Source of the DNA: Halicephalobus mephisto
Taxonomy: Eukaryota > Nematoda > Chromadorea > Rhabditida > Panagrolaimidae
Length of the DNA stretch: 64,000 bases
Assembly (NCBI GenBank): GCA_009193035.1
Contig: SWDT01000046.1
Span: 248,001 to 312,000, forward strand
Direction of reading: 5' to 3'
Position numbers and translations under genes: made by a program
Notes under the pieces: model-generated
Told to the model about the DNA's origin: nothing
What the model saw: only the letters and a program-made list of their open reading frames with translations
The model's database searches: none
In this document: positions 1 to 12,614 of the stretch, piece by piece
Numbering within the stretch: the stretch's first letter is position 1
Layout of the letters: every line of letters starts with the position of its first letter

Positions 1-3000
1 CAGCAGCCGCGAGGACAGCGTGCCGTTGTCAACGACAGACTACACGAACAGTCGACATACCCACCTGAAGCCCGTTTTCAAGGTAATTTTTCATAGAAGA
101 ACGCACACCTCACATTTTAGAATCTTCTACTTTCTATAATCCCTTGTAATTTTCCAAAATTGTCCAAAAGCAAATCCAAAAACAAAAATTTTCCTTTTTA
201 AAAATCTGTATAGAGCTAATTTTAACATTTATTTTTAATTTTTTATGGAATTTTAATCCTAGAATATTTGATTTTTATTAAATTTCGGAAATTTATATAA
301 TCACTCGAAATTTTCCAAGTTTTCTGAAATCAAAATTTAAAAAATTCCATATAGAACTAATTTTAACATTTATTTTTAATTTTTATAGAATTTTAATTCT
401 AAAATTAACACCTAGAATATTTGATTTTTATCAAATTTCGGAAATTCATATAATCACTCGAAATTTCCTGAATTTCAGCTATTTTCAAAATTCCTAAATT
501 TCAAAACTTTTTATTAAAGTTTTAAATTTCTATAATATATTAATTCTGTGATTAATATATAGAATTTTTAGTTTATTTAATTTTAGAAATTCGTAATTTC
601 CTGTTTTTGTTTATTTTTCGATATTATTGTAATATTTTTCAGATTCTTCCCCCGCTTCTCCGTCACAGGACTACTACTTCAATAGACAGGACAAATCCAG
701 GAAATCTATCATCAAGCAAACTCTTTCATCTTTTATGAAACTTTTACGACCCCAGAAATACCATCGAGATGATTCTCAACTTTATTCTGGTTCTAGAAAC
801 TTTTCCGCTTCGTCACATGCGGTGATTTTTGTAAATTTTATGTTTTTTTGAAAATTTGATTTTTAGGTGCATCGAAGCGGGAGTGTGAAAGCAAATGGAG
901 GCAATAGTTTCCACAGAAACCATTCGTTTTCTGCGCCGAACAGGAATCACGATCGATCTCGTTCTGTGAATCCAAAAGACATGAATTACGCTTCTAGAAG
1001 AAGTGAAATTTCGAAACTTCCTCGAGTTACTGTTAGTAATCACGAGATACAAACAGAGGACCGGAAGCCAGTTCCTCCCCCGAAACCAATCCCGCCTCCT
1101 CGACAGCCTCCTGTGACGGTTCATCGACCGCCACCTTGTCAAACTGGGATCGCTAATCATGGAAACACGTGCTATATGAACTCAATTCTGCAATGTCTTG
1201 CGTGTACAGACAAATTTGCTCAACTTTTTGTGACAGATAACTATATCAAATATCTCAATGTAATTTTTAATTTTTAAAATTTATATATATATATTTTTAG
1301 CACTCACCTTCAATCGATGAAAATCCAGGTGATTCTCAGGCCCGACGAAGTGTTTCGATGGCACTAGCGACGACTTTACAGAATATGTGGTTCAATGCCA
1401 ACACTGATAACGTCGCTTTACGATTATCCCATGTTATTGCTGAAAATAATCCGCATTTTGGACATTCTTGTCAACAAGATGCTCAAGAATTCTTAATCTG
1501 GTTGTTAGACAAAATCCATGAAGAAATTAAGGATGAAAAATGTAGAAATCATTGTGGAATTCGAACATCACGTTACGACCATGGAAATCGTTCCGAAGAC
1601 GAACTTGCAGATGATGCTCTTACAAGACATCAAAATGGAAATTGTTCGATTATTATGAAACTTTTTAGTGCTCAATTTCGTTCGTCAATTGAATGTGAAG
1701 CTTGTCGATTCAGAAATCTTAGTTTTGATCCGTTTAGAAACGTTTCACTCACTGTTTCTCCTATGTGAGTTTTTTAATTTTTATAATTTTAACATATTGT
1801 AATTTCAGCAAGAACATGCAACTTTTCACAATTACTTGGATTTTTTATGATGTCGAAAGAACTAGGACCAGATACAACCTCAACATGAGGTCCAATAGTA
1901 CCATTCAGGAAATGATGAAACTTCTACAATCCCAGCCTATTTTGAAGGATAAAATAAGTATTCCTTGTTTGCAATCAACAAATGGATCTTGTCAATTGAT
2001 GGATGCAAAATCTCAAATACCTCTGAACAAAAATTTCCCTATTTATTTCGTGGATGTGCCTGATATCACAGGACAGAACGATTATATGATTGCTATTTGT
2101 ACATTCGCTGCTGGTTTTGGATACGATTCAAAACGACATGGTCCGCCGTTCGTTGTGGTTCTCCATAGACGATGGGGTTATAATCAGATTTTGGAAGAAG
2201 TACTGAACAGAGGATCAGATTTAATAAGAATAGGAAGTTATTCGTTTTTAAACACGAAAGAACAATGCAAAATCGTCATTGGAGATAACGTCGTTATGAA
2301 TCCGGACTCCAGAGAACCTTTAAAAAATTGTGGTTCGGAAAAATATTATTACGTCATTAGATTGACGTTGAAATTCAGTACTCATTATTCGGATCTGTGA
2401 GTTTAATGTTTATTTTAATTTTTTTAATTTAAATTTTTTCAGATTTTTTAAATCCATTACGGATTCGGTTATTGAACATTCATCGGTGCTTACTATTGAT
2501 AATTTTGTGACTTTGGAAGAATTATTATCTGAATATGTTCAACCAGAAGTTTTGGATTGGAAATGTACTAATTGCTTCAATAATCGAGGAAGAAAACAAT
2601 TAAAATTTCATTCTCTTCCGCCAGTTTTAGTTTTTCATTTGAAACGATTTCATTTGGTTTGTTTTTAATTTTTGTAAATTTATATATGAATTTTTTTAGG
2701 AAGAAGATGGATCAATGAAAAGAGTAGATCGTCCTTTGAAAATTCCTCTAGAAAATCTGGATATGAGGCCGTTTATTTGTAGACCAGATAGTAGACCAAA
2801 TACGCTGAAAAAACGGAATCAATGTAAAATTGATTCTGATATCAGTAATGTGGATTACTCTGGATTTGGATCAGATGAATACATCTATGATCTTGTTGGA
2901 ATTGTGAACCATTATGGTGATCGGGTTAATTCTGGACATTATACAGCTGCAACGAAAAATCCAATAGATGGTAAATGGAGAGATTTTGATGATATGAGAG

Positions 3001-3377
3001 TCAGTATATCTGAACCTAATAATTTGATATATTCGTCTCATGCATATCTCTTATTTTATGAAAAAAGACCATCTTTAGTGATGTCAGCTCGATCAAGACC
3101 AGCAAATCGTCATTGGTTCCATGAAGTTTCTCAAGAAATTGCTGATAGATGTTTGAGATCTCGAAGTGCTAATGGCACTATAAAATCAGAATCTCATGCA
3201 AGTGGAGTGAAAACACTTCCTCGACCGACTTGGACTAGTTATGTGTCGGAAAACGGTACTGGAAGTACGTATCAGACAAATAATCCAATTGATCGTAACG
3301 AGAAATCTCGTTCGTTTCAAAATTTATCCGGCCAAAAATACGAGGATAAAATTTCGGCTTCTCGTTTAAACTATTAA
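1..3377 (+). CDS. Ubiquitin-specific protease (USP/UCH family), 5' end outside window
   Basis: Cysteine deubiquitinase that removes ubiquitin from substrates. Exons read in one frame: 1-82 (partial), 643-821, 867-1259, 1301-1764, 1809-2396, 2443-2656, 2700-3377. Visible catalytic blocks are the Cys box GIANHGNTCYMNSILQCL (from about 1147), the QQD box SCQQDAQEFL (about 1470) and the His box NHYGDRVNSGHY with following DFDD (about 2909-2993). CxxC pairs (CEAC, CTNC) are typical of the finger subdomain. The region before the catalytic core is Ser/Arg-rich and carries a proline stretch (PVPPPKPIPPP, about 1071) that could bind SH3 or WW domains. Architecture resembles USP31/USP43-type or USP8-type enzymes, but I cannot fix the ortholog. 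The tail after the catalytic domain is Ser-rich and ends ...SRLNY. Family call is firm; the N-terminus is missing. Confidence 0.88.
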
Positions 3378-4046
3378 TTCTCGGTTCGTTTTTCTCCAGG
3401 GTTTTAGAACCTTAAACTCGAAGACTGTTGTGATTTCAGTGCTGTTGTGATTTTTAAATTTTAAATTTTAAAAAATTGTGCAAATTTATAATTTTTTACG
3501 CAATCTAGTTGCCTTATTGGATGTCCGTTGACTGAAATGTGGTAAATATCGAAATACATAATAATTAAAGATCTTAAATATATTGTGTTTTAAATAAAAT
3601 TTGATTTTTAAAAAATTTGAATGAAACATTTGGGAATTTTTAATTTTTTAGAATTTGAAAATTTTGAAGATTTTTGAAATTTTATAAAATGTTCGATTCA
3701 GTAAACAATTCTGAATTTTGGAATTTTATAAAAACGGAATTTAAATTTTAAAAATTTACAGTATTTAATGAAAAAATTTATAATTTTCTGAAATTTTTAG
3801 AATTTTCTGAAAATTTTTAGGATTCAATGTAAAATTCGGAATCTTAGAATCGTCTGGAAATTTTTACAGCTTCTTAGAACTTGAGTTTTACAGAATTCTG
3901 TATAATTTTCAGAATCTCATGAAAAATTCTAAAGATTTTTATAGTTCTGTTAAATTTTCCAGAATTACTTAAATCAAAAATCTGAATTTCTGGAAATTCG
4001 TAAGAAGAAAATTTCGCAATTGTTTGAAAAAAAAACTAAATTAGAA

Positions 4047-4236
4047 AGAAGATATGAAGAAATGGTCTGAATGTCAAGGAATATGGGATACTGTAGGGCA
4101 TAAAGGAGATTTTTGGTTATATTGTGTATTGAAATTTATTATGTAAATGTTGGAAAAAACTAGATTAGGAAAAAGATGTGAAGAAATGGTCTGAACGTCA
4201 AGGAATGTGGGATACTGTAGGGCATAAGTGTGACGA
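4047..4236 (-). repeat. Two copies of a dispersed repeat (family A)
   Basis: Two near-identical blocks, about 4054-4105 and 4171-4226, each contain GGGATACTGTAGGGCATAA preceded by GAAATGGTCTGAA. The reverse complement of this core recurs at 18121-18446 (three tandem copies) and near 55530-55590, always in non-coding DNA. No ORF is present, so a short non-autonomous element is likely. Confidence 0.7.
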
Positions 4237-4479
4237 CTGTACGACAATTGCCCTCCAACGACGTTTGCTCCCCGTTTTTCTTCTTTTTGATTTCGAAATT
4301 CTTTTTAAATTTATTTTTTTATTTAATTGAAATAATGAATTAAGTTAATTATTTAAAAAATTAATATAAAAACGAAATAAATGAGATAAAATTTGTGAAA
4401 TAGAAAAAGCAAATATCGCTGGGAGGCAATCGTCGTACGGCCAAGTGAGATTTTTAATTGTCTTGTGTGACAGAAAATA

Positions 4480-5112
4480 CAGTCGAATTTGAATATAAAA
4501 TACCTCTTCGGGACCGGGCAAAACGTATGTTATAAGAAAGGATATATTATAGTGGGGATAAATTTGAAGACAGAACAACCAAACTCACTCACATCGTATG
4601 CTATAACAAGAGATATTTTATAATGGGAATATCTCATATCCAAGTTATACTGTATTAAAATTTCAAAATAAATTTGTTCCATTTCAATTTTTATGATAGT
4701 ATTACAGTCGAATTTGAATATATAGTACCTCCTTGGGACCGGGCAAAACGTATGTTATAAGAAAGGATATATTATAGCGGGGATAAATTTGGAAACAGAA
4801 AAACCAAACTTACTCACATCGTATGCTATAACAAGAGATATTTTATAATGGGAATATCTCATATCCAAGTTATACTGTATTACAATTTCAAAATAAATTT
4901 GTTCCATTTCAATTTTTATGATAGTATTACAGTATAACTTCGATATAAAGTACTTCCTTGGGACCGGGCAAAGCGTATGTTATAAGAAAGGATATATTAT
5001 ATCCGGGGTAAATCTGAAGACAGACTAACCAAACTCACTCACTCATACTGTATGTTATAATGTGAAATATGCTATAGCGAGGATATCTTATATCCAAGTT
5101 CTACTGTATATA
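4480..5112. repeat. Three-copy tandem repeat, period about 225 bp
   Basis: Units start near 4480, 4705 and 4930. Each carries GGGACCGGGCAAA, then TTATAAGAAAGGATATATTA, then a CTCATATCCAAGTTATACTG-like end. Copies 1 and 2 are closest; copy 3 has diverged. They lie in the gene-free interval between the USP gene and the DM13 gene. Confidence 0.8.
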
Positions 5113-5302
5113 AATTATATTTTCATTGTCATAGTAAATATTATAATTTTATTTTTTTTTATTTTAATAACAAAAGTGCTTTTTGTAAATTATACAATAT
5201 AATTTCCAATATTTATTAACCATAATTATTTTCAAAAATATGAAAAACAATTGACACAGGGACCACTGGATAAAACAGTACGGTACCCCACCGAGATCGT
5301 AT

Positions 5303-8300
5303 TTATTTCTCCGGCGTCCATTTGCAGATCGGTGTCTGAAAAATTATTAAAATTTAAATTTAAAAAATTTAAAAAATCATTAAAATCTAAAAAAATGAAA
5401 ATTTTCTTAAATCATAAAAATTATTTAAAAAAATAAAAAATTATTAAAATTATTTTTTTAAAATTTAAAATTATTGTAGTTATTTTAAAAAGTCTAAAAA
5501 TTACTTTTAAAAAAATAAAAAAATAATTAAAATTATTAAAAAAAATTAAAAAATTATTAAAATTATTTAAAAAAAATTATTAAAATTATTTAAAAAAAAG
5601 GATTATTTTTAAAAATTTAAAAATTGTTAAAGTTATTTAAAAAAACTTAAAAATTATTTTAAAAAATAAAAATTTACCGAAATTCCATCTAAATCGGGAG
5701 GCAAATGCATGTCATTGTAAGGAAGATACATGTTGGCCATAGAAATTGCTTGAGGAATTGAAAATACAGAAAACCAAAACACATCTTTTATATCCATTGC
5801 CCCTGGCAATTTGAGAGTGACAGTTTCGTTTTTGTAATTTCTCAAAGATAAACAATCGAATTTTTTTGAATTTTCGTTCAAAACTGGCACAATATGGCCA
5901 TTTCCGTTCGGCAAAACTTCCTTTCCGACCATGAACCAAACAGGGACCCCTCCGGTTTCGAGAGAAAAATCCGAAATTTCGATTGTTTTCGTATCCAGAA
6001 TGTGAATCGGACCTGAACTGATTTTATAAGCCCCATTTGCCGCAAATGGACGGAGTTGGACGACGGAGGGTATTTCGAAGGCGTTTCCGTTTGGAATCAG
6101 AACAAAGGAAATTGGAGACTGAAAAACAGAAATCTACAGTAATCAATGAAGATCTATCACCTGTCGTTTGTGATCGTAGATGGATACCCAATGAGTCGTT
6201 TTTACTTCTTGGTCATCCGGAAGAGTCAGAAGAAGTGGTTGGAATCCGGCATACCATTCGAGTGGAACAAGTCGATTGGGATCGGGGGTCGTTGTTGAAA
6301 TCGTCGATGAAATCGTTGTTGGAGTCGTTGTTGGAACAGTTGTAGTTTCATTTATGGGTTTTTCAGTCACGACATTGATTCCAACATCGATAGATTCACT
6401 TTTGGGTACAGTATCTGTGTCTTTTGGATTGTTGAAAGTAGCGCTGATTTTGAAAGGAATTCGATTTTCGTAAACGTTGCTGAACAAATCCCGTTTTTTT
6501 CGTTTTTTTTCTTCTTTTTCGGCTTCAGCTACAGTATTGTCGTTAGAAACGTTGTCGTGTCTGATGGTTGCGTTTATGACTTGAGCTTCTTTGACGGTGA
6601 ACGTCTGGATGTCGATCGGCCGAGGACGAAGATAAACGCCGTTTTCAGAAGGAAGCGCGTCCAGCACGGCGTTTCCCGTCGGTTTCTTCGGTCCTAACCA
6701 GAAAGTTACATTTTCTAAAACAATTGTTAAAATTCATCATTGTCAATTTTTAAACTTCAAATTTTTATAAAATTTAATGAAAATTAAAAATTTTTGAAAA
6801 TTTCTAAAATTTTAAGAATTTTCAGAAGCAAGTAGAACATTTGGAAATTTTCGAGAATCTGATGAAAACTTGTAAGATCTTTTGATTTAATAAATGGTTT
6901 TAAAAATTTAATAAAAAATTTTTGAATTTTTAAAAATTTAATAGATATTTTTTGAATTTTCCGAAATTTAATAGAACGTTCTGAAAATTTTACAGAATTT
7001 TCGAGAATTAAGCACAAGATTCTGAGATTTTTTAGAAGCTAATAAAAATTCCCGAAACTTTCTAGAATCCAGAAAAAGTTTCTAAAATTTTCCATAATCT
7101 TCCAAAATCAACATCATAAAGTTTTAAATATTGGTGTTGAGATAATTTTGCAAAACTTTTCATATTTAATTTTCTAATTTAATAATTTCCGATTAAATGA
7201 TAACTAAAAATTAAAAATGAGAAAAAAAGAACAAGAAAAGAGAAAAAGAAAAAGAAAGAAAGAAAGAAAGAGAAAAAGAAAAAGAAAAAGAAAAAGAAAA
7301 AGAAAAAGAGAAAAAGAAAAAGAGAAAAAGAAAAAGGAAAAGGAAAAGAAAAAGAAAAAGAAAAAGAGAAAAAGAAAAAGAAAAAGAAAAAGAAAAAAAG
7401 AAAAAGAAAAAGAGAAAAAAATTACCTGAGATGGATGTTGGTTGATAGTGGAATTTCGAAATGATGAATCTTCGGTTATCGACAGCCCAAAGTGCACCAG
7501 AAATTCCGGAATTTTTTTTAGGATTTACTTGTTCAACAAAACTTCCACAATATTTACCATAATATGGAAGTTTATCTGCATTGATTTTCTGTTTCGAAGA
7601 TATAGTTTCATCCACTGACGTTGCTGGACGATTTTGCTGGATCCATTCGATCAATTTGTGTTCTGTTTGAATTAAATTTTGTTTTTTTTCTTCTGATTCC
7701 GTCGAATTTGACAAAGCTCCACTGTAATTTTAAAAAATTAAAAATAATTTTTAAAAATTTTTTAAATTTAAAAATTAAAAAAAAATTACTTTAAACTTTC
7801 AACATCCAGTTCGCCGTTGTTGATGGCTGCTTGAAGAAGTTTTCGTTGTTCTTCTGGCAAGGCGTTCAATGACTTGATAACTTCAGATTCTGAAAATTCT
7901 TTTTTTTCGTTTTCTTTATCTTTGTTGTTTGAAGAAATAAGTTCCGATTCGATTGCCGGAGGTCCTGATCCTAGAAGATTTTCGCCGACTTCGGGACCTT
8001 GAAGACCTCCGATGGAGTTCTTCGCTCCTCCGAGGACGTTCGCTACAGAAGAAAAAAGTTGCTGATTTTCGTGTGAAAGAAGATTTTTGGCGATTCTGGC
8101 GATCTGTTCCACTGGAGAATCCCTAGCAGTCGAGAGCAATTGAAGAGGATTCAGATTCGCTAACATGTTTTCGGAAAAAGGACTAGCTTCTGGTTGGAAG
8201 ATGTTTCCGGTCAATGGGGCCGGGGGATTCGGTCCAATCCCCGCGAAACTGGGTGTCTGAGGAGCATATCTGAATTGGGATTGCTCAAGTACAGAATTGG

Positions 8301-9611
8301 CCAGATTGCCTTGAGATGAAAGAGGATTAAACGGAGCCGGACTGAGTTTCGAAAATCGCGGAATTCCGAATCCTGGTCCCTGATTCGTCGTCGCCACAAT
8401 CGGTGTACTTGGAGGAATCTGAGGTTGAAGCGAAGATGAAGGAAGATTATCCCGATGACGAAGACTCATCGCCGAATGTGTTTGAGGTCGAGATCTGAAA
8501 AATTTTCCATTTACTGTCGATTTCGAAAAAAACAAACATTGCCGAAAACGAAGTATTTGGTTGGTCAATAAGTTCTTTCCGAGAATTCGTGGAGTAACTC
8601 AGTGATGTCGGTCCAGGCCGAGCTATCGATGAAGGGAATCTGAAACCAGAAGACGAAGGTGGTTGTGTCGATTCTTCTGAAGGCCCATGTCTCGTTTCTT
8701 CGACTACTTTCGGTCTTCTAAATTACGTAATTTTTATAATTTAAAAAATTACACTTTTTTAATTTTTAAATTTTCATTAAAAAAAATTTCAAAAATAATA
8801 TTTTTTTAATTTTTAAATTTTCATTAAAAAAAATTTCAAAAATAATATTTTTTTAATTTTTAAATTTTCATTGAAAAAAAATTTTAAAAATTACACTTTT
8901 TTAATTTTTAAATTTTCATTAAAAAAAATTTCAAAAATAATATTTTTTCAATTTTTAAATTTTCATTAAAAAAAATTTTAAAAATAATATTTTTTCAATT
9001 TTTAAATTTTCGTTGAAAAATAATTTTAAAAATGATAAATTTAGAAACTTGTTACTAAAATTAACTCGTTCTGTTTTTTTATATTTTTTACTTAATTTCT
9101 GAAAATCTGTATTTAAATAAAATTTCAGTAATATTAACTTTTTACAGTAATTTTGAATGAATTTTTAAATTCCCGCGCAAAATGGAAGAACTTTGAAAAA
9201 AATGGAAAAAACGGTAATTCTATCAAAATTGATTCATTTTTTACTAAAATTCCGATTTTTAATTTTTAAAATATAATAATCAAACCTTCTGTATTCAAAA
9301 TCAGTGAAAGATGATTTTTGAGAAGCAAAATTGGATTTATACGGTGGAAGATAGATGGTCACGGGTTGACTAGGGTCCTCTTCTGGAGCACTAGTTAGTA
9401 TTTTTCGTTCATTTTCTAATTTTTGTCTGTATTCTGACCACGGAACCACGACTCCTCCGAAACGTCTTCCAGAAGAGGGGGCTGTGTAAGCCGGATTTGT
9501 CGAAGCAGCCCCGTCTGAATAAAATCGAATAAATCCATAATTTTAAAAATAATTACCTGAATAAATGTAAAAATAATTAAAAATAACAAAATAAAAACCC
9601 CAATTTTTCAT
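5303..9611 (-). CDS. Secreted protein with two DM13 domains
   Basis: Predicted extracellular protein read on the minus strand from exons 9557-9611, 9286-9514, 8538-8717, 7790-8494, 7426-7721, 6161-6714, 5678-6118 and 5303-5335; phases agree throughout. The first exon is a hydrophobic leader (MKNWGFYFVIFNYFYIYS). A long Pro/Ser/Gln-rich region follows. Then comes a DM13 domain (YYGKYCGSF, SGISGALWAVDNRRFIISKF, ENVTFWLG), a Thr-rich linker with the basic site KKRKKRD, and a second DM13 domain (ISSGPIHILDTKTIEISDF, VPVWFMVGKEVLPNGNG, VTLKLPG, VFWFSVFSIP). DM13 occurs in Skeletor-like and other matrix proteins and is thought to be redox or cytochrome-like; the exact function is not known. The short last exon ends in TPICKWTPEK. 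Domain call is good; the true start could lie further upstream. Confidence 0.75.
7233..7421. repeat. 189-base uninterrupted homopurine tract
   Basis: Every base is A or G on the + strand, mostly (GAAAAA) and (GAAA) units. It sits in a DM13-gene intron directly after the splice donor, so the transcript would contain a long C/U-rich run. Such mirror-like tracts can form triplex DNA. Confidence 0.95.
8741..9015. repeat. AT-rich tandem repeat in intron, unit about 55 bp
   Basis: About five units of the form TTTTTAAATTTTCATTAAAA followed by AATTTCAAAAATAATAT lie in the intron between DM13-gene exons 2 and 3. Confidence 0.8.
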
Positions 9612-11373
9612 AATAAAAGAAAATTCTGCCTCTGGCAACGTCCTGAAAATTCGGATTTACAGGAAAATGATCGATAAACTGGTGAATACGCTTAATCCGG
9701 ATTGTGCATAAATGACAAAACTGGAAAGTCCCAAAATCCGATTCACTCAAATTTCAGGGCGATTCAGTGGTCATTCCAAACGGACACGATTATCGCTCTG
9801 AGGCAAGGATCAAGGCGGACTTGGAATGTCGATGTTTCCCGTTCGCCCGGCCCCAGTGCAAATCGGGTCACTTGCCAGCGTGACTATCCATGATTCCCTA
9901 GTTTGTTCAAGGATCAAAAAACCAACATTGCTTTCGACACTCATTCCTCATGTTTTTGTTTAATCGGTCAAAACAGCATGTTTCCAAATTTTTCACATAA
10001 AAAATTTAAAAAATGTAATTTTTAAAATTTCCAAAAAAAAATTTTTTCAATAACGAAAAACGATAATTCTGATAATTTGGATAAAAATCGATTTACTTTT
10101 TTTTATCAAATTTAAAAATTTCTATAATTTATAATTCCAAAAATTCCCATCGAAACAAAAATCGAATATTCAATTATAATTTAAAAAATTTTTATTTTTT
10201 TATAATTTTAAAAATTTTTCAATTTTTGTGAAAATGGAAAAAAACATAATTCTGACATTAAAAATTAAATTAATTTTTTTGTTTTTTTTTCATTTTTTTA
10301 TAATTTTAAAAATTCCAAAAATTTCATCGAAAGAAAAATAAAATATTCGATTATATTTTTATAAAAATTTGATTTTTTAACATTTTTGAATTTCTGAGTA
10401 AAAGAAACAAGTTTTACAAAAATACAAAAAATAATAAATCTAAAAATTTGCAAAAAATCGATTACTTTATTTATTACTAATTTTTCAATTTCTAAAATTT
10501 GTTTAAAAATAATTATATAAAAAATTTTAATTTTTGATTTTTTAAAAAAAAATTATTTTTCTTTAATTTTTGAAAATTCCTATCGAAACAAAATTGCAAT
10601 AATATTTAATTAATTTGTTACAATGATAATTTTTGTAATTTTTGAATTTTTATACAAAATAAACTTTAAAAAAATAAAAATGGAAAATTTGGCAACTAAC
10701 AAATATAGTCGAAAATTATTATATTTAAATATTATCATTTTTGCGTGTATTTCTAACATAAGTATTTTCAAATTAAAAAAATTAAAATTAAAAAAACGAA
10801 AAAAATTAAAATTAAAAAATCAAAAATACAGTAATCGAAAAGGTAAATTTCGGATATGAAGCCAGAATTGAAACTTCACTTTCAGAATCCTCCCTTAGGA
10901 CAAAACTTTAGAATTCGATGTTCAAAGAAAAATTGGAAATTTCTGAAATTAAATATTTAAAAAAACGAAATCTACCAGATTTCATCATAATGAAATTATG
11001 AATCTTCAAACTTCAGAATCCGGGATTCTAACATCATATTCAAAATCTACAAAACGCATTATTTCATTTTACATATTTTTATAAAAATTTAAAAATAATT
11101 TTTTCCATACCAAAAAATGTACAAAATTATATAGAATCGCTCTTAATTCACTTTTTCTTCCTATTTACGATAGTTCCAAGTTTCCAAAAATTCTTGTTGA
11201 AAAAACAAAACTTATTTTTAATTTCATTAAATTTCGTAGATCCTAATCCTCCCAGAATCCAGTCCAAAAATCTAAATCCTTCAAAAATACACTAAAATGT
11301 AAAAAATTCATATCGAAGCATTTTTTCACTAATATTCATTTCTAATTACTATAATAATGCCATTTTGAGGAAA
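9612..11373. other. Intergenic stretch without a recognisable gene
   Basis: Most of it (about 9970-11350) is low-complexity A/T runs; the short ORFs there are Lys/Asn-rich artefacts. A less AT-rich patch at about 9650-9920 lies just upstream of the DM13 gene and probably belongs to its promoter. I see no RNA gene or element. Confidence 0.6.
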
Positions 11374-11916
11374 TTATTTGAGAGTGACTTTATAACACAT
11401 TCCATAATGTTCGACAATAAATTTTGCAATTGTTGCTATAATGAAATAAAAAAACAGGACAAAGGCATGAGGGCTGGTCGCCTGAGCTGCCGGATACGCT
11501 ACTTGCTGAAAAAATAGGGTTCCAATTTGATAATTCAAAATTCCGTACTTCTTAGAACAGCGGATATTGAGAGAGTGATGGAGGATTCCGCGGATGGTAT
11601 TATTCTAAGAAGTACATAACTGACTTAAAAGGGACAAAATTTGAAATAAAATTGAGGCAGTTTCAAGCGGGGGCCAAATTTTCGCGATTTAAGCTAAATT
11701 TTGCGGTGCTAAAACTGCAAAAGTTTCGAAATTGTAGAGGAATGGACAAGATTAGAGCAATCCGACAGCAAAAGCGCCCTTTAGAAGAGCAATAAAAGAA
11801 TATAATGCGAAGATGAGACGACGACGTGAAGACAATTATATATGATCCTGGAGCATTTGAATCTAAGCCTACACATCGTCGTTGCAGATGTTGTCGCACG
11901 GATCGTATTCGCTCAT
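11374..11916 (-). CDS. Possible 57-residue single-pass membrane micropeptide
   Basis: Two-exon minus-strand model: 11875-11916 (MSEYDPCDNICNDD) and 11374-11505 (QVAYPAAQATSPHAF, then a hydrophobic stretch VLFFYFIIATIAKFIV, then EHYGMCYKVTLK and stop). The second exon has a strong TTTTTTCAG acceptor and both exons join in phase 0; the donor (GTGTAG) is weak. The start lies 31 bases below the stop of the myosin light-chain gene on the same strand, so it could be a second cistron or share its 3' UTR. The family is not recognised. Membrane topology is inferred from hydrophobicity only. Confidence 0.45.
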
Positions 11917-11947
11917 CGAGAAAGTGCGCCTTGTCATCGGTACTTGT

Positions 11948-12614
11948 TCAAGCTTGGGCCAATTCCTCTTGGGCTCCAGTAGTGATCAAATGAGCAAAAG
12001 CTTTGTAGTCGACTTTGCCTGAAATACTCCTTTCCATCACCGTATTAAAAAACCCAACTAACCATCAACAATTGGAGGCTTGCCCTTGTACATAGCTTTG
12101 ATTTCTTCATCATCAAGAGGCTCACCACGTTTGTTTTTCAAAATCTTCAGAAGTTCATCCTCAGTAAGAAATCCGCAATCTTTCTTGTCGAACATTTGGA
12201 AAGCTCCAATGATGGTTGGTTCCGGGTCGGTTCCTGCAATAAGTAATTACTTCAGATCAATTTAAAAAAACAATACCGGTCAATCGCTCTCCGAACAAAG
12301 TAAGGAAAACAGTGAAATTGATTGGTCCAGGAGCTTCCTTGAGCATAGCATCAATTTGGGCATCACTGGCAATCTGGCCCATGGAGGCGTAGAGATCCTT
12401 GAGATCTCCCTTGTCAATAATGCCATCCTTGTTCTGGTCCATGATGCCGAAGGCTTCCTTGAACTCCTGGATGGTTTTCTGATCGAATTGGGCGGCTTCG
12501 GAGCCAGACGCGCGCTTCTTTCCAGACTTCTTCTTTGCGGCCTTCGACTGAAACAGATTCCATCACAAATATTAAATTAAAAATTAATATTTAAAAAAGT
12601 CCAAAACTTACCAT
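11948..12614 (-). CDS. mlc-1: Muscle myosin regulatory light chain (MLC-1/MLC-2 type)
   Basis: Binds the neck of muscle myosin II heavy chain and tunes contraction. Exons 12612-12614 (only the ATG), 12277-12547, 12063-12233 and 11948-12018 give 171 residues. The N-terminus is Lys-rich ([19 protein letters not shown]), followed by [20 protein letters not shown]. The EF-hand loop [13 protein letters not shown] is intact, and the protein ends [21 protein letters not shown]. It closely resembles the two near-identical C. elegans light chains MLC-1 and MLC-2; the symbol marks the group, because I cannot tell which one is the ortholog. Only one copy is seen here, although C. elegans has an adjacent pair. 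Confidence 0.93.

Noticed and set aside
7211..7714. Long Ser/Phe-rich and Lys/Glu-rich ORFs through 7.2-7.5 kb
   Set aside because: They are translations of the homopurine tract; the real DM13-gene exon ends at 7426.
9702..9893. Plus-strand ORF of 63 residues
   Set aside because: No start context, no splice sites and no domain; it lies where the DM13-gene promoter is expected.
10623..10859. Lys/Ile/Asn-rich ORF of 78 residues
   Set aside because: Composition is that of random AT-rich DNA.
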